Below are positions 11,402-21,295 of a stretch of DNA of 64,000 nucleotides, piece by piece (positions within the stretch are counted from its first letter, which is position 1; every line of letters starts with the position of its first letter). Under the pieces are notes generated by a model that was given only the letters and a program-made list of their open reading frames with translations, was not told the DNA's origin and did no database searches. Both the position numbers and the translations under genes were made by a program. The DNA is from Nothophaeocryptopus gaeumannii (taxonomy: Eukaryota; Ascomycota; Dothideomycetes; Mycosphaerellales; Mycosphaerellaceae): positions 1,571,821 through 1,635,820 of the forward strand of contig JASISA010000040.1 of NCBI GenBank assembly GCA_031771865.1, given 5' to 3'.

Positions 11402-11879
11402 ACAGTCTTAGTGCAACAAAGTGAGAGTAGATGGGCAGTCGAAGGATAGGTGAGGAGAGAATTCCTAATATTTTGAGAGACGGGCAGATACTTGTTCGCG
11501 AAGATGCTTGCGGGCGATAAGTGCCAGAAGATCGGCGCTGGTTCAGACCCACACACGCCTGAAATAGCGCCAGACTGTCGGCTAGGCACCGGACAGTTAC
11601 CTATAGGGGGACCACGATGTTCCAGATCGACGTACGCCGCTACTACCCTCCATGCCGGCGCCCACCCCCTACCCGGAGTCTTGGCGGTCACCACTGGTGG
11701 CGTGCTGGTGAGGTCAATTTGGTCGTGGTTATTGGTTGGTGAGGCTCAAAAATTACCGGTAACCATACCAATAAGCTCACTGGCATAAAGCGATAAGCAG
11801 CAAGAGACGTCTCGTCCAGCTATACCGACAGCCTTATTTCGACAATACGATAGAGTCGCAGCTATACCATACCTTTTCG
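11402..11879. other. Intergenic, nothing recognised
   Basis: There are overlapping short frames on both strands, none with a domain, signal peptide or plausible splice partner. Confidence 0.35.
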
Positions 11880-12550
11880 TCAACTAGCATCGGTTACATA
11901 TAGGCGCTTTCGCATTTGGACAAGCCCTCGTGGAGTCTGAGGATCTTCTTGGACGGGACAGGGGCGTATCGAAATGTGGCGCGTCCCTTTGTCGCCCTTT
12001 CTCCGCTGGTCTTCCACTGTTTGTCGACTGCCTTTCTGCACCACATCTTGAGCGTGGCTCTGAGAGGACACAGCTCGGCTGGTGGGTCTGCTTGGTCTCC
12101 TCGGGTGTCATCCTCACGCCATCCCGTTGCTTCCTTCGCGGCAGTGTCTGCAGCCTTATTGCCCTCAATGCCCTCGTGTGAGAGTATTCAGCGGACCGTG
12201 ACAGTGTGGGCTTTGTTCTGCAGTTGCTGTAGGTGTTCTGCTATCTACTTCAAGATGTAGGCGCCCGATCTGCCCTCCGGTCGCGCAAGGGATCGTATAG
12301 CGGCTTGGTTGTTCACAAAGATAGCTATGTGCTGACGCTCAGTGCTGGATCCTGTCTCCGTCCTAGCGATGTCTATTGCGAGGACAAGTCCTTGCAGCTC
12401 CGCGGCGTACACTGTCGAGACTCGGTCTGTGCTCATGTATGCACTCCTTGTCTGCCCCTCTTAGCTCGAGGTTCCCCGTGGCATGACTATGCTAGAGGTA
12501 AGCCCAAATACGCGAGATTAGGTGCAGTCGCTTACGCCATTGCCGGAGGA
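11880..12550 (-). mobile_element. Tad-type LINE remnant: RNase H end of ORF2
   Basis: The minus strand reads DRVSTVYAAELQGLVLAIDI and NNQAAIRSLARPEGRSGAYI, then an in-frame TAG, then IAEHLQQL, VRWILSHEGIEGNKAAD and TAAKEATGWRED. This is the RNase H domain placed after RT in fungal Tad1-like LINE ORF2 proteins. The TAG after the AYILK segment replaces a probable CAG, a C to T change in CpA context. Further downstream (KILRLHEGLSK) a stop and frame change end the protein. The RT and endonuclease parts are absent here. Unlinked fragments of such elements occur at 40.6 and 52.8 kb. Confidence 0.75.
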
Positions 12551-12660
12551 TAGTACCATCCCAATTTGGCATTAACAGGCCACCCGTGCTCGAGTAGTAG
12601 GCCGATGATCGGCCTGGACCGCGACAGTGTCGCCGTTCTGACATCCCTCTCGTCACGGTT

Positions 12661-12686
12661 GGAGGGAGGGGGGGGTGGGGGGGGGC
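12661..12686 (+). repeat. Poly-G tract
   Basis: A run of 26 nt is almost purely G (one A and one T interrupting), followed by CCGAC. It could form a G-quadruplex. It is also a site where sequencing length errors are likely. Confidence 0.85.
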
Positions 12687-12761
12687 CGACAGTGGGCGAG
12701 GCTGTCTGTTGTTCTGTAGTATTGTGTGGCACCAATAGTGCAGCCAAGAAATCGAGCTAGA

Positions 12762-13028
12762 ATGTTTGCGTCGGACTCAGATGAAGTCGGAGGACCATAC
12801 GAAGGTCGACAACAAGGTGAATACTACTTCAGCCGGGTCAATGAATACAGAGGTAGGATAATCGATTGGTTCGTCGATTATCATCGTGACACCTCTCACG
12901 ACGGAACTAGGCGCTACGACCCTGGTACAAGATGCATAATGCATGAAACCTGCGAGGCCATTGACAAATCACGTTTGAACAACAAACACGGTCTCCAGGG
13001 GCGAGTGCATCGCACTGTAATACGCTAG
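12762..13028 (+). CDS. Small hypothetical protein
   Basis: An 88-residue frame from an ATG at 12762 is rich in acidic and aromatic residues (EYYFSRVNEYRGRIIDWFVD). No family is recognised. It ends about 120 nt before the SET-like fragment on the same strand. The two could be parts of one decayed gene, but no convincing intron joins them. Confidence 0.25.
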   Translation: MFASDSDEVGGPYEGRQQGEYYFSRVNEYRGRIIDWFVDYHRDTSHDGTRRYDPGTRCIMHETCEAIDKSRLNNKHGLQGRVHRTVIR

Positions 13029-13148
13029 AGATGCTCACACACCCCGCCCTTTAGCGAAGATCTTGCTCGGAGAACTGAGGACGACATTCTTCGCCAAATT
13101 CATTCCTGACAGCACGAGTAGAACACGAAGAAATCCATCGGCCAAATA

Positions 13149-13463
13149 ATGTTCCTTATCACCGCGATACAAGGGAAGGGCAAAGGAGTTGTCGCATCAC
13201 AGCCGATTCCTGCAGGCACTTTGACTGTATATGAGGCACCCATCGTCACAATTCCCAAATATACCAACGAGGGACGTTACTCAACGTTCATCTTGCCTCA
13301 ATTACAACACCTCGCTCCTGCACAGAAGCATGAATTTTTCGTGTTGAACAACAGCTTCCACGACATGCGGCCAATCGAATTTCAAAAACATGCTTCTCTC
13401 GCGGTGCCGGTTTCCGGTCCAGATCGTGAGGAAATTTACAAGAGCTTCCAAATTTGCCTGTAA
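13149..13463 (+). pseudogene. SET-domain N-terminal fragment
   Basis: The frame begins with ITAIQGKGKGVVASQPIPAG, then LTVYEAPIVTIPKY, the first strands of a SET domain (the GKGxxA..I..G signature). A helical segment follows, with LAPAQKHEFFVLNNSF. The frame ends at 13463, before the NHxC and GEELT-type motifs that make the SAM and substrate pockets. The enzyme cannot be complete. Downstream frames do not supply the missing core. Intact members are lysine methyltransferases or related proteins. Confidence 0.55.
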
Positions 13464-14249
13464 ATGAAAGAGTCGTTCAGCGATTCGCTTGCCGAGGAAG
13501 ACAATCAGTGGCAACATACATTTGCCTCTCTGAAGTGGGTGCACATCTGTCTGTTAGGCGCGCAATCACCTACGCAATATTTGAGGCTGCGCGGACGATT
13601 CTGTAGCTGAATACAAAGCGCAACAGCTGTAGACTTGAGATAGGGAGGCTTCATATGCTTTAGATTTTTCTCTTGTGAAGGAACAGACGTTGACTTGGCC
13701 TCTATAAATTAGTAGATTCTAGTAGGAACTTCTAATACTATCTACTGTGCAAAGAAGGCATTTAACATCGCGCAAGTTGAGTGTTGGTCACTATATTGTA
13801 GGTACATCGTCGGCTTGAGTCTTAAGGCAAGGCTTGTTGTGAGTTCATAGCTAGAGCCACTACCAACACCCTCTATCTTGTTGCAGTAAATTAGTCCGCA
13901 GAGTATGATTAACTGCGAAGGAGTATACATCACTAAAGTTAGATCTAGATCAGAGAAAATAAATGCTAGACAATGGAGATGTTACATCTCGCGACACAGG
14001 GCCTCGTGACACAGGGCGTCAACGCCACCAAGGAGACAATGTTACTACGCCAGCGGATATCCATAAACCCACCGTGAACATTGGGAGTGCTGCCCGCTAC
14101 CAACTTATATGCTCTCGACTGTTGGCACTGTAAATGTCACGCTAGTCTAAGAGTTCCTCAGTATGCAGATTTGGACAATTGTCGATACTAAAATGAGATG
14201 ATGTAAAGTTGTCGAATGGCTGGGGCTTGCCTTGAAATATAGCCTGGTT
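13464..14249. other. Intergenic, AT-leaning
   Basis: Several short frames occur, with AT-rich runs around 13650-13960. The last part (14100-14249) is presumably the 3' UTR of the minus-strand JmjC gene. Nothing else is supported. Confidence 0.35.
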
Positions 14250-17045
14250 TCAGGCTTCTTCCATACAGGAAGGCAGGTTGGCCATGTTGACCGTGTGGGA
14301 TGCACAGAAGGCCGTGCAACGTCTGCCATCTCGGAGGCAGGGACATTCAGCCCTACAGTCCTTACAGGTACACCCTAGATCCCGTAAGGCCTTAACCAGC
14401 TCCTCGAACCGCTGGCCGTCGCCTTCCACCGGGAGATAATGACCAGGATCGCTAAGCACCACTTCTTCCAATGCAGACACCGCCGGGCCTAGCTGATATG
14501 CCAGCGCTTCATTCGTAGCACCTTGGTTGACTCCGATCCAGCACAGCGTCTCCAAGAGATGCACGATGTCCTTGTCATCCCAGAACGAGCCCCCCGTCAT
14601 GAGACATGGGCCCGAGTCGCCTATGGTGAGAACAGCATGGACCGTTCCGGGTCCCATAACCAAGACATCTCCAAGACCCAGCACAACCGCCCGTGCTTTG
14701 TTACCCGGATCCCAGTGGATCCCTTCGTCCGCAAGCTTGGTCCAGTCCGGAGCAGACATGGCGGAAGGAGGCACAAACATCCAGAGCTTATAGCCAAGGA
14801 GGTTTCGCACCCAGGTAGAGCCACCACTATCCACGTGTGCACCGGAGAATGCCCCAGGCCAGGCAAGCAGGTTGAATCTACGCGAGCCGGCCACATCAAA
14901 GGGCGTCATGGCAATTTGCTTCGCAAGGACACCCGGCGACTTCGCATGCTTGAGAGCCCGAGCCTTGCACCTCTCAACAATCAAGTCTAGGAGACGGAAC
15001 CTGTCCATTCTTAGAAAACTTGGCACACTAGCGCCAGTAAGATCTGGCAAATTAAGCAGATTGACTGGCTTCTGTTGCATGCTATCCCACGCTTCGAGAT
15101 CGCAGAGTGCGGCGATCTGAGATACCTGGACCGAGCGAGGTTGCATTTCGCCGTGGTAGCCGTCTACGTCTAAGCCGTCGAAGACCGAACGCAGGATGCC
15201 GGCATATCTTGAAGCAGACCACTCGTCAGCATCGTCGAAATGCTCTCGGTAGAGGGTTGGCTTTGCAAAGGATCGCATCCTCACCGCCTCGTCCGCAAAC
15301 TTCTCAGCAGATAGCTCGTACAGGTCACCTTGGTGGCCAGACTCGTCAGTATCTGCACTAGCGAATTGAATACGTGCGATCCATTTTCGCAATAAATCAT
15401 CGGGTGCTGTGGCCTCCAGCTTCTGTGCGTGATGTGCCCATTGTAGCAGCTCTTCGCTCGCTCGCTCTCCTGAATGAGGTGGGAGCGTGCAGATCACACA
15501 GGATCCGTTACAGAACTTGCACACCGGCGCCTCGAGTGGGCGAGGCACACGGTTGCAGTGCATGCTAGAGTCCGGGGTCGACTCGAAAGCGCGTCCATCC
15601 ACGACGGACTCTAGAAATGCGTCCAGTGACGATGCTGCTGAATGCGGCACTTCTGACGTCCCAAGAGCCGGCCTTCCGCTATTTGAAACACAAGCTTCAT
15701 CATAGGTGAACCGCGAGCTGCGGGCGCCGGGCCCCTGTTGCTGATGAACTATGGCCTTATCGCTTTCTTGCATGGAAAAGGAACATTCATACGGCGGTAC
15801 CACTTGGGGCGAAAGAATATCCTTTTCATGTGCTGCCGCACTATGCATAGATTGGCTGCATTCGTTGCCTTGACGCAGTTGCTCGCTGTCTATACCGTGT
15901 TCCGGTCCCTGATCGAGCACGGGATCCCCGATTTGCTGATGATCTTCCGCGTGGTGCTGAGCTGCCCGTAGTATGTCGTCCGATATAGCATGTGCAGCGC
16001 TCCCCGGCGTCTTCCTTGTCTTGCGAGGGGTCCTTGTTTCCGGCCCTTGGGATAGACCTGATTTCCGTCTTGCACTGGCTACCACAGATCTTCCAGTCGT
16101 GGCAGCAGGTTGCGATGACTTGCTAAGCGGCGAGAGGCTAGAGAAGCCGGTAGAGCTCTTCAGCTCCAGGACCTCATCAGTATAATCCATCTTTTGCTTC
16201 TTATGGCGATAAAGGGCATCGCTAGACAGACCTTGCTCTTCGTACAGCTCTCTGCTTGCGGTCTCGACGTCGCAAATCATGAGATGCGCTGTCGTAGCGG
16301 CCTTCAAGCCTATTTGCGTCCGACTTCCAACCTGTGTACGGTTATAGATAGCGCGCTGCAACACGTCCAGCGCCTGTTTTAGATTCGTGGTCTTGCTGAT
16401 CTCTGCAACATGTCCCAGTAGACGCTTAGATAGACCAGCTGGATCCACTTGGTCCGGAGAGAATACCCTTTGCTGTTGTGCCTTCTCGTACCACTCTATT
16501 CCCCAATTTCGGCTGATGATGTTGAGTTTTCCCCTTCGAGCAGCATCCGTCGACGTTCCAAATTGAATGCATATCCTGACCGTCTGACGTCCCCTCAAGC
16601 TGTCTAAGAACGCATCTTCCGTGCGACAGTCGGGGTCTAAGCAACTCTTCCGCAATTCGTGCGCCCTCGCGTAACGCCAAACAAGAGCCACAGAAAGTGC
16701 GTGATCCTCAGCTTGGTCAGCTAGATGCTCGAGGATGTCCTTTACCACATCTGCTTGGTTGACTTCAGGAGCTCGCAGACGAGCCAACAGTGAAACATTG
16801 TCATCAGAAGGGCGAATCGTGTCAAGGGTGTCTTCGACATCGCTGATCGGCAAGCAGTCTAGTCGGGCCCCAATCTCGCCTTCCGCTGCTCGACGGCTTG
16901 CACTGCGAGTACTCTTGCGCAACCCAGATGTCCCTGGAGCAGGGTGAGCGATGTCCGTATGTGATCGTGCTGTGGTTCGAGGGTCGGGCACTCCATCTTT
17001 GTCACGGAACGTCGGAACATAACCCGTTGCAAGGGAAGGTAGCAT
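14250..17045 (-). CDS. JmjC-like Fe(II)/2-oxoglutarate oxygenase with C-terminal Cys-rich (CXC-like) motif
   Basis: An intact intronless gene of 931 residues. Residues about 725-815 form a JmjC-type double-stranded beta helix. FNLLAWPGAFSGAHVDSGGS supplies the metal-binding H737 and D739, and VMGPGTVHAVLTIGD supplies H803. LLGYKLWMFVPP lies between them. Two Cys clusters are visible: CKFCNGSCVIC (about residue 520) and a terminal CTCKDCRAECPCLRDGRRC resembling CXC/zinc-binding motifs. The N-terminal half is low-complexity and basic, without a recognised domain. JmjC enzymes demethylate histones or hydroxylate proteins; the substrate here is unknown. It sits between decayed repeats, yet its long frame is undamaged. 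Confidence 0.75.
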   Translation of the reverse strand: MLPSLATGYVPTFRDKDGVPDPRTTARSHTDIAHPAPGTSGLRKSTRSASRRAAEGEIGARLDCLPISDVEDTLDTIRPSDDNVSLLARLRAPEVNQADVVKDILEHLADQAEDHALSVALVWRYARAHELRKSCLDPDCRTEDAFLDSLRGRQTVRICIQFGTSTDAARRGKLNIISRNWGIEWYEKAQQQRVFSPDQVDPAGLSKRLLGHVAEISKTTNLKQALDVLQRAIYNRTQVGSRTQIGLKAATTAHLMICDVETASRELYEEQGLSSDALYRHKKQKMDYTDEVLELKSSTGFSSLSPLSKSSQPAATTGRSVVASARRKSGLSQGPETRTPRKTRKTPGSAAHAISDDILRAAQHHAEDHQQIGDPVLDQGPEHGIDSEQLRQGNECSQSMHSAAAHEKDILSPQVVPPYECSFSMQESDKAIVHQQQGPGARSSRFTYDEACVSNSGRPALGTSEVPHSAASSLDAFLESVVDGRAFESTPDSSMHCNRVPRPLEAPVCKFCNGSCVICTLPPHSGERASEELLQWAHHAQKLEATAPDDLLRKWIARIQFASADTDESGHQGDLYELSAEKFADEAVRMRSFAKPTLYREHFDDADEWSASRYAGILRSVFDGLDVDGYHGEMQPRSVQVSQIAALCDLEAWDSMQQKPVNLLNLPDLTGASVPSFLRMDRFRLLDLIVERCKARALKHAKSPGVLAKQIAMTPFDVAGSRRFNLLAWPGAFSGAHVDSGGSTWVRNLLGYKLWMFVPPSAMSAPDWTKLADEGIHWDPGNKARAVVLGLGDVLVMGPGTVHAVLTIGDSGPCLMTGGSFWDDKDIVHLLETLCWIGVNQGATNEALAYQLGPAVSALEEVVLSDPGHYLPVEGDGQRFEELVKALRDLGCTCKDCRAECPCLRDGRRCTAFCASHTVNMANLPSCMEEA

Positions 17046-17517
17046 TGCTGCCGCTAGATATTTATGCGATAGGCAAGTAGTTGTCCGTATCTCCTCAACC
17101 GCGGAGGGCTATATCAAGTAGAAGGCGTTTTGTAGATGGCGATGTCCTCCGCGGCCGGACTTTGCCCAACGCTGAGTCATTACCCCGGCCCAGTTACCAG
17201 CTAGTCGGCACATCCTGCTGGAACAGCTTGAAAAACACGAAACCAGCGAGATACCCAATTCTTGGAATTCAGTAGTTCTACAGTGCATACACGCGTTCTG
17301 AAGGACCTGCGAGGTGCTGTGAAGTCAGACGCGTCGCCCAGCGCGTCTACCGCGACATAGCGACCTCGTGGCCCTAGGAGAACAATTGGCCCAACCTATA
17401 CCGCGAGCACGCTTACTAACTAGCAAAGTACCTTCGCGACATACAGAACTGTATCGACCGTTCGCAGAGCCGGACAGTCCCCGCAGCCTATGTTACAGCC
17501 ATTATCATTGGCGCCGC
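17046..17517. other. Intergenic upstream of the JmjC gene
   Basis: This holds the presumed promoter of the minus-strand JmjC gene (from 17046 upwards). Beyond that are only short frames without resemblance to known families. Confidence 0.35.
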
Positions 17518-17872
17518 ACGCAAGTGCGTATGTTACCGCAATGACGATCACAAGTTCTTCACCAAGACTGGAGTAACGGTAGCGTATTGCTTCAGCTTGG
17601 CAATTAGATCGCTTTGCCACGCAGATTGTGTTTCGCCGCGCAAAGGTTGAGGGCATTGAGGTGTCCATCATCCCAGACAAGGACGCGGATCCGCAGCATG
17701 TGGCGAGAGTGACGAAGTGGGGTAAGAAGGTGGAAGAGGAGTTAGATTCGAAGGTGTTTATCAAGATTATAGAGGAAGTAAGTAACCGGTAACTAAAGGG
17801 TGGCGGATTGATGAAGGAGCTGACACATATGTACGCAGGTCCACCTCGAGATGGGATTGGCGGGTCACGGCG
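17518..17872 (+). pseudogene. Rearranged duplicate of the copia/dynamin junction
   Basis: Bases 17518-17602 match the copia protease relic at 4207-4123. After the sequence TTAG they jump directly to dynamin exon 1 (matching 3753 downwards) and run through intron 1 into exon 2 (to about 3489). The 369 bases between, which hold the promoter and exon 1 start, are missing. Intron 1 is retained, so this is a DNA duplication, not a processed copy. Most differences from the parent are G to A at TpG (ATG to ATA at the exon end, GTGAGT to GTAAGT, and others). It has no start codon and no downstream GTPase domain. Confidence 0.85.
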
Positions 17873-17990
17873 AGCACCAGCGATAGATCCTCGTAGAATC
17901 TCTAGCCCAATTCGCCGCCTTGCTACCCATATCTATGAGCTGTCTGATAAACAGATTAGCAAGAGTGTGTAATAGGCAAACATACTCGTC

Positions 17991-18266
17991 TTACACTGCT
18001 TCGTCGCCATCCCTATTATAAGCCCCGTAAACCTTATGCGGCAAGTGTTGGAAGTCTGATATGCTGTCTACTCCGCAATGGACGTCGACGATGATGTGGG
18101 TATGTTCGTACTCTCGAGGCTGCCAGTGAAAGTAGCATTGATCACTACTAAAGCCGAGATGATTGAAGAAAGCTTTCGTGATCTCCTCATCGCTTGGATT
18201 GTTGACTGTCCTGAATCTGAGGACTATGCGTTGTGGTGAAACGAGTTCTGGTGTGGCCGCTGCCAT
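17991..18266 (-). CDS. Small hypothetical protein
   Basis: A frame of 91 residues begins at an ATG at 18266 (MAAATPELVSPQRIVLRFRT). An upstream in-frame ATG at 18371 would add a hydrophobic stretch (FLAITILTLLIG) that could act as a signal anchor. The sequence has ordinary protein composition (FFNHLGFSSDQCYFHWQPRE), but I recognise no family. It lies between the duplicated dynamin fragment and the second copia copy. Confidence 0.35.
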   Translation of the reverse strand: MAAATPELVSPQRIVLRFRTVNNPSDEEITKAFFNHLGFSSDQCYFHWQPREYEHTHIIVDVHCGVDSISDFQHLPHKVYGAYNRDGDEAV

Positions 18267-18671
18267 TGCGCTGGATATGTAATGCTCTGGTCGATTGATT
18301 CCACGGCCGATCAGTAGCGTGAGTATGGTGATGGCGAGAAAAGACGGTGTGTACGATAGAGAACGGTGCACGTTTCAGCATTCGGGGTCAACGCATCCGA
18401 TCAACTCGGGCTACCTGCCTGCACTATTTTTAGCAACAGCGGCAGCACTGGGCAGCATTACATAGCAAGCGCTAACTTAACTTATCAGCTTGCGGCACAG
18501 CTTGGCCAGCAGCGCCAGGAATAATTGAAGCATGGAGACACTGGCGTTGGCACGAATGAGATAGTCGTGCTCATATTATCCGGGTCTCGCCTTGTGACCA
18601 GTCGTCTAAATTTCTCTCCATAACCACCTCGAAACGACTTCTTCAACCAGCAGCTACGAGGGCCGCAGATC

Positions 18672-18899
18672 ATGTGCACCAAGCGCATGATTCACTACAG
18701 TGGCTGCGGCCACGCATGGAACGCGGAGATGTTGAAATGTGCAGCTGCGCGCCAGAGACCAGGTCAAACACCTTGTGTCCCGCCGACAGGCCACCAGCGA
18801 GATCTGCCTCAGACACTGGACAATCAAGACAGAAACACGCCTGGCCGCTGTCCAGCTTGCATGCCCACAACACCGCCCAGTTCAGTTGGATCACAGTGA
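18672..18899 (+). CDS. Small Cys-rich protein of the MCxxx...CGH type
   Basis: A frame of 75 residues starts MCTKRMIHYSGCGHAWNAE, with further Cys at CAAARQ, TPC and GRCPAC. The pattern is a CT start, a CGH about ten residues later and a terminal CPxC. It recurs at 24979-25251 and in looser form at 36378-36599. Small fungal proteins of this pattern are common and uncharacterised, and may bind zinc. No signal peptide is seen, so it is not an obvious secreted effector. Confidence 0.4.
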   Translation: MCTKRMIHYSGCGHAWNAEMLKCAAARQRPGQTPCVPPTGHQRDLPQTLDNQDRNTPGRCPACMPTTPPSSVGSQ

Positions 18900-18934
18900 A
18901 AGTCTGCTGCTGGAATCCTACGTAACTTATAGGT

Positions 18935-20100
18935 GCGATCAGCTATGGGGCTTTGTCGACAAGGACCACCTCAAGCTGAAGCCTGTGAAGCGAACGAAAG
19001 AGGAGGATAACGAACGTAGAGAGCGTGTTGAGGTGTGGGGGGGCTAAGAAGTATCAAGCTCCCGCATTCATCGTCGCTAACTGCAGTCAGTCTATTGTCG
19101 ACAACTGCAAAGCTTATCAAGCCCCTAATGATCTGTCAAGCCATCTCAAGGACACATACAGTCAGACAGGCAAGTCCGAGAAGTACTCACTGTATCTCCA
19201 ATTCGAGTCACACGTACACCAGCGAGGACCTCGACAAGTTCTGTCAGCAATATCAAGCTAAGCTTGCACAGTTGAAGGACACCTACCTAGCCATATCAAA
19301 GGCTCAGGCATTCTACCGCTTCCTCTTCCAGATCGCGCCATACTTCCCCACTTACGCATCCAACAAGCGGATAGAGTTGAGGCAGATGAGCGAGAAGCTG
19401 CAGGATAGCACCACAGTCACGCTTGACAAGATGATCGCCGAGCTCATCGATGAGTCGGCTGCACAGCAGAACAAGTCCGCCAGTCTTGCAGCCAAGCAGA
19501 CCACACCTTATCTGGCACAATCTCAAGGTCAAGACCAGGGTCAAGGCCAGGGTCAGGGTCAGAACAACAACAAAAACAACAACAACCCCAACGGCATCCG
19601 CGGCGACGCACAACGTGGACGCGGCGGTCGAGGTCGTGGAACTGCATCTCGCGGCGGCAACCCACAAGGAGGCCGTCGCAATGACCACAACAATAACCCA
19701 CAGCAGCAGTTGTACCCCAACTCCTGTTTTGGCTGTGGCAGGAACAACCATCAAGACACTCAGTGTTGGCGACTACATCCTGAGCTTGGCCCTGCCGGCT
19801 TCAAGCCAAAGCAGCAAGGCAATGGCCAACAACGCCCACAGTCGCAACAGTAGAACAACACTGTCGAGCTGCCTACCGCTGAGTCCGCAAGCTTTGCGGC
19901 TTATGGACTTGATGAACTCATGACACACCCATCCGGCACACGGCGCATGTGGATGGCTACCGAGATCAACGTCCATTGCAAATTGAGGACACTGATGCGA
20001 TATAGGCTGTCACTCAAACCTTTCTTGCAGTCAAGAACGACACCAATTGGGTAGTCGTTGAACATCTTCAGGCCACCGATATTACCATTCCTCGCAAAAT
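18935..20100 (+). mobile_element. Second Ty1/copia gag remnant
   Basis: Plus-strand pieces parallel the relic at 4.1-5.7 kb. A Gag segment reads KLKPVKRTKEEDNERRER and AKKYQAPAFIVANCSQ. A coiled region follows (YQAKLAQLKDTYLAISKAQA), then a basic Gln/Asn/Gly-rich spacer, the zinc knuckle CFGCGRNNHQDTQCW at about 19730, and a damaged protease start (NDTNWVV) near 20035. Frameshifts occur near 19045 and 19250. No LTR, integrase or RT is found. Confidence 0.78.
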
Positions 20101-20525
20101 TGCTGAAGCTAAGGCCTCACCAGAGTGGGTGCAGCGGTGGTATAGTTGTTCCATTAGAACGTATCGACTAGCTAGTAAACGAACCGCCTTCACGACTCAG
20201 CATGGGACAAAGTCCGACCCCGGCACTTGATATGTTACTCTGTAGTGTCGCGAAAACATCCACATGTTGAGTATCACAACTTTTGCCATCTAATCGTAAT
20301 ACAGTGCGCTACATTAACCTCTCAGAGTCCTGAAAAGTCGAGAAGTCGGGCGCGTACGCCTAGAAGCTAATGTAAGAAGGAAGTACATCACGTCCGACAT
20401 ACAGGCTGCCTATGGAGGCTTAGAACCCCAGACGGCGCTCATGCGAGCGGCTAGCAGCATGTCACCTACGATCGACCCTCGCCGGCCAGCGCGACTCAGC
20501 GACGATAACTAGGTCTAAGTGAGAC

Positions 20526-20770
20526 GTTAGCCCGATTTCAGGCTTCTCCGCCGGTCCCAGGGTGGTCTGAAGAGAAGACTTCGCGAGATGTACGGAACCG
20601 CCACACGTGCAAGGGAATCGACCCTGTATGACGCACACCATAACGCGCGCCGATCTCACCAGAGCACGCTCAAGGCTGTTCGGAAAGCGCTCATCGCTGA
20701 GAGTAGGAGAGCATATCGAAAGCGACAGCCCGTGGTAGACATTAAGCGGTGGTTGTACGGCGATATCTAG
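20526..20770 (+). pseudogene. Possible DUF3435 recombinase relic (post-catalytic helices)
   Basis: The plus-strand frame reads LREMYGTATRARESTLYDAH, then LKAVRKALIAESRRAYRKRQ and VVDIKRWLYG. Basic helices that end in a DIxRxLxG-like element follow the catalytic domain in DUF3435 proteins. The catalytic residues are absent and a TAG lies just upstream (20523-20525). The match is by pattern only. Confidence 0.4.
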
Positions 20771-20818
20771 GGCAAGACGCCGCACACGCCAGAAGAGTAG
20801 CCTCTGCTCAGTTACTAG

Positions 20819-21295
20819 CTCCATGTCGAGAGCTTCGTCAACAATGCCCTCTTCCACGAGGGACACCATGAAATGATCATTGTCAAGGACATTAAATCTA
20901 CAGCATGTGCGAGCACCACCTCGTGCTCTTCACAGGGAAGGCACATTCCATTCGCATTCATGTCGCCTTTCCTAATCTGAGCTAACGAACACCCTCAGAT
21001 GCACATCGGCTACATCCCCTCCGACACTATCATCGGATGTTCCAAGCTCCCACGCATCGCCGAGATGTTCTCCCGGCGGCTGCAAATTCAGAAGCGTCTT
21101 ACCAAGGAGGTTGCCCACGCTATCATGGAAGTCGTCAACCCGGAAGGCGTCGCTGTTGTCATGGAGTCGTGCCACCTGTACATGGTGACGCGAGGTGTCG
21201 AGAAGACGGGGACCACCACCATCACTAGCTGCTTCCTCGACTGCTTTGACGAGCCCAAGATACGCAACGAGTTCGTTGGGGTTAACAGGAAATGA
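20819..21295 (+). pseudogene. GTP cyclohydrolase I relic (C-terminal half)
   Basis: Three pieces match GTP cyclohydrolase I in order. ESFVNNALFHEGHHEMIIVK sits at about 20825-20890. SMCEHHLVLFTGK, the zinc-ligand CEHH loop, is displaced by a frameshift near 20900. After a presumed intron ending CCTCAG at 20999, MHIGYIPSDTIIGCSKLPRI leads through FSRRLQIQKRLTKEVAHAIM to the C-terminus TRNEF-like KIRNEFVGVNRK. The intron donor is now GGCACA, not GT. The N-terminal domain is missing. The intact enzyme makes dihydroneopterin triphosphate for folate and pterins. Confidence 0.82.

Noticed and set aside
14523..16382. Series of plus-strand frames opposite the JmjC gene
   Set aside because: They are antisense shadows of a 931-codon gene with conserved metal-binding motifs.
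17420..17764. Minus-strand frame of 114 codons
   Set aside because: It is antisense to the duplicated copia/dynamin fragment.
20462..20869. Minus-strand frame of 135 codons
   Set aside because: It overlaps the GTP cyclohydrolase I and DUF3435-like relics on the plus strand and has no domain of its own.
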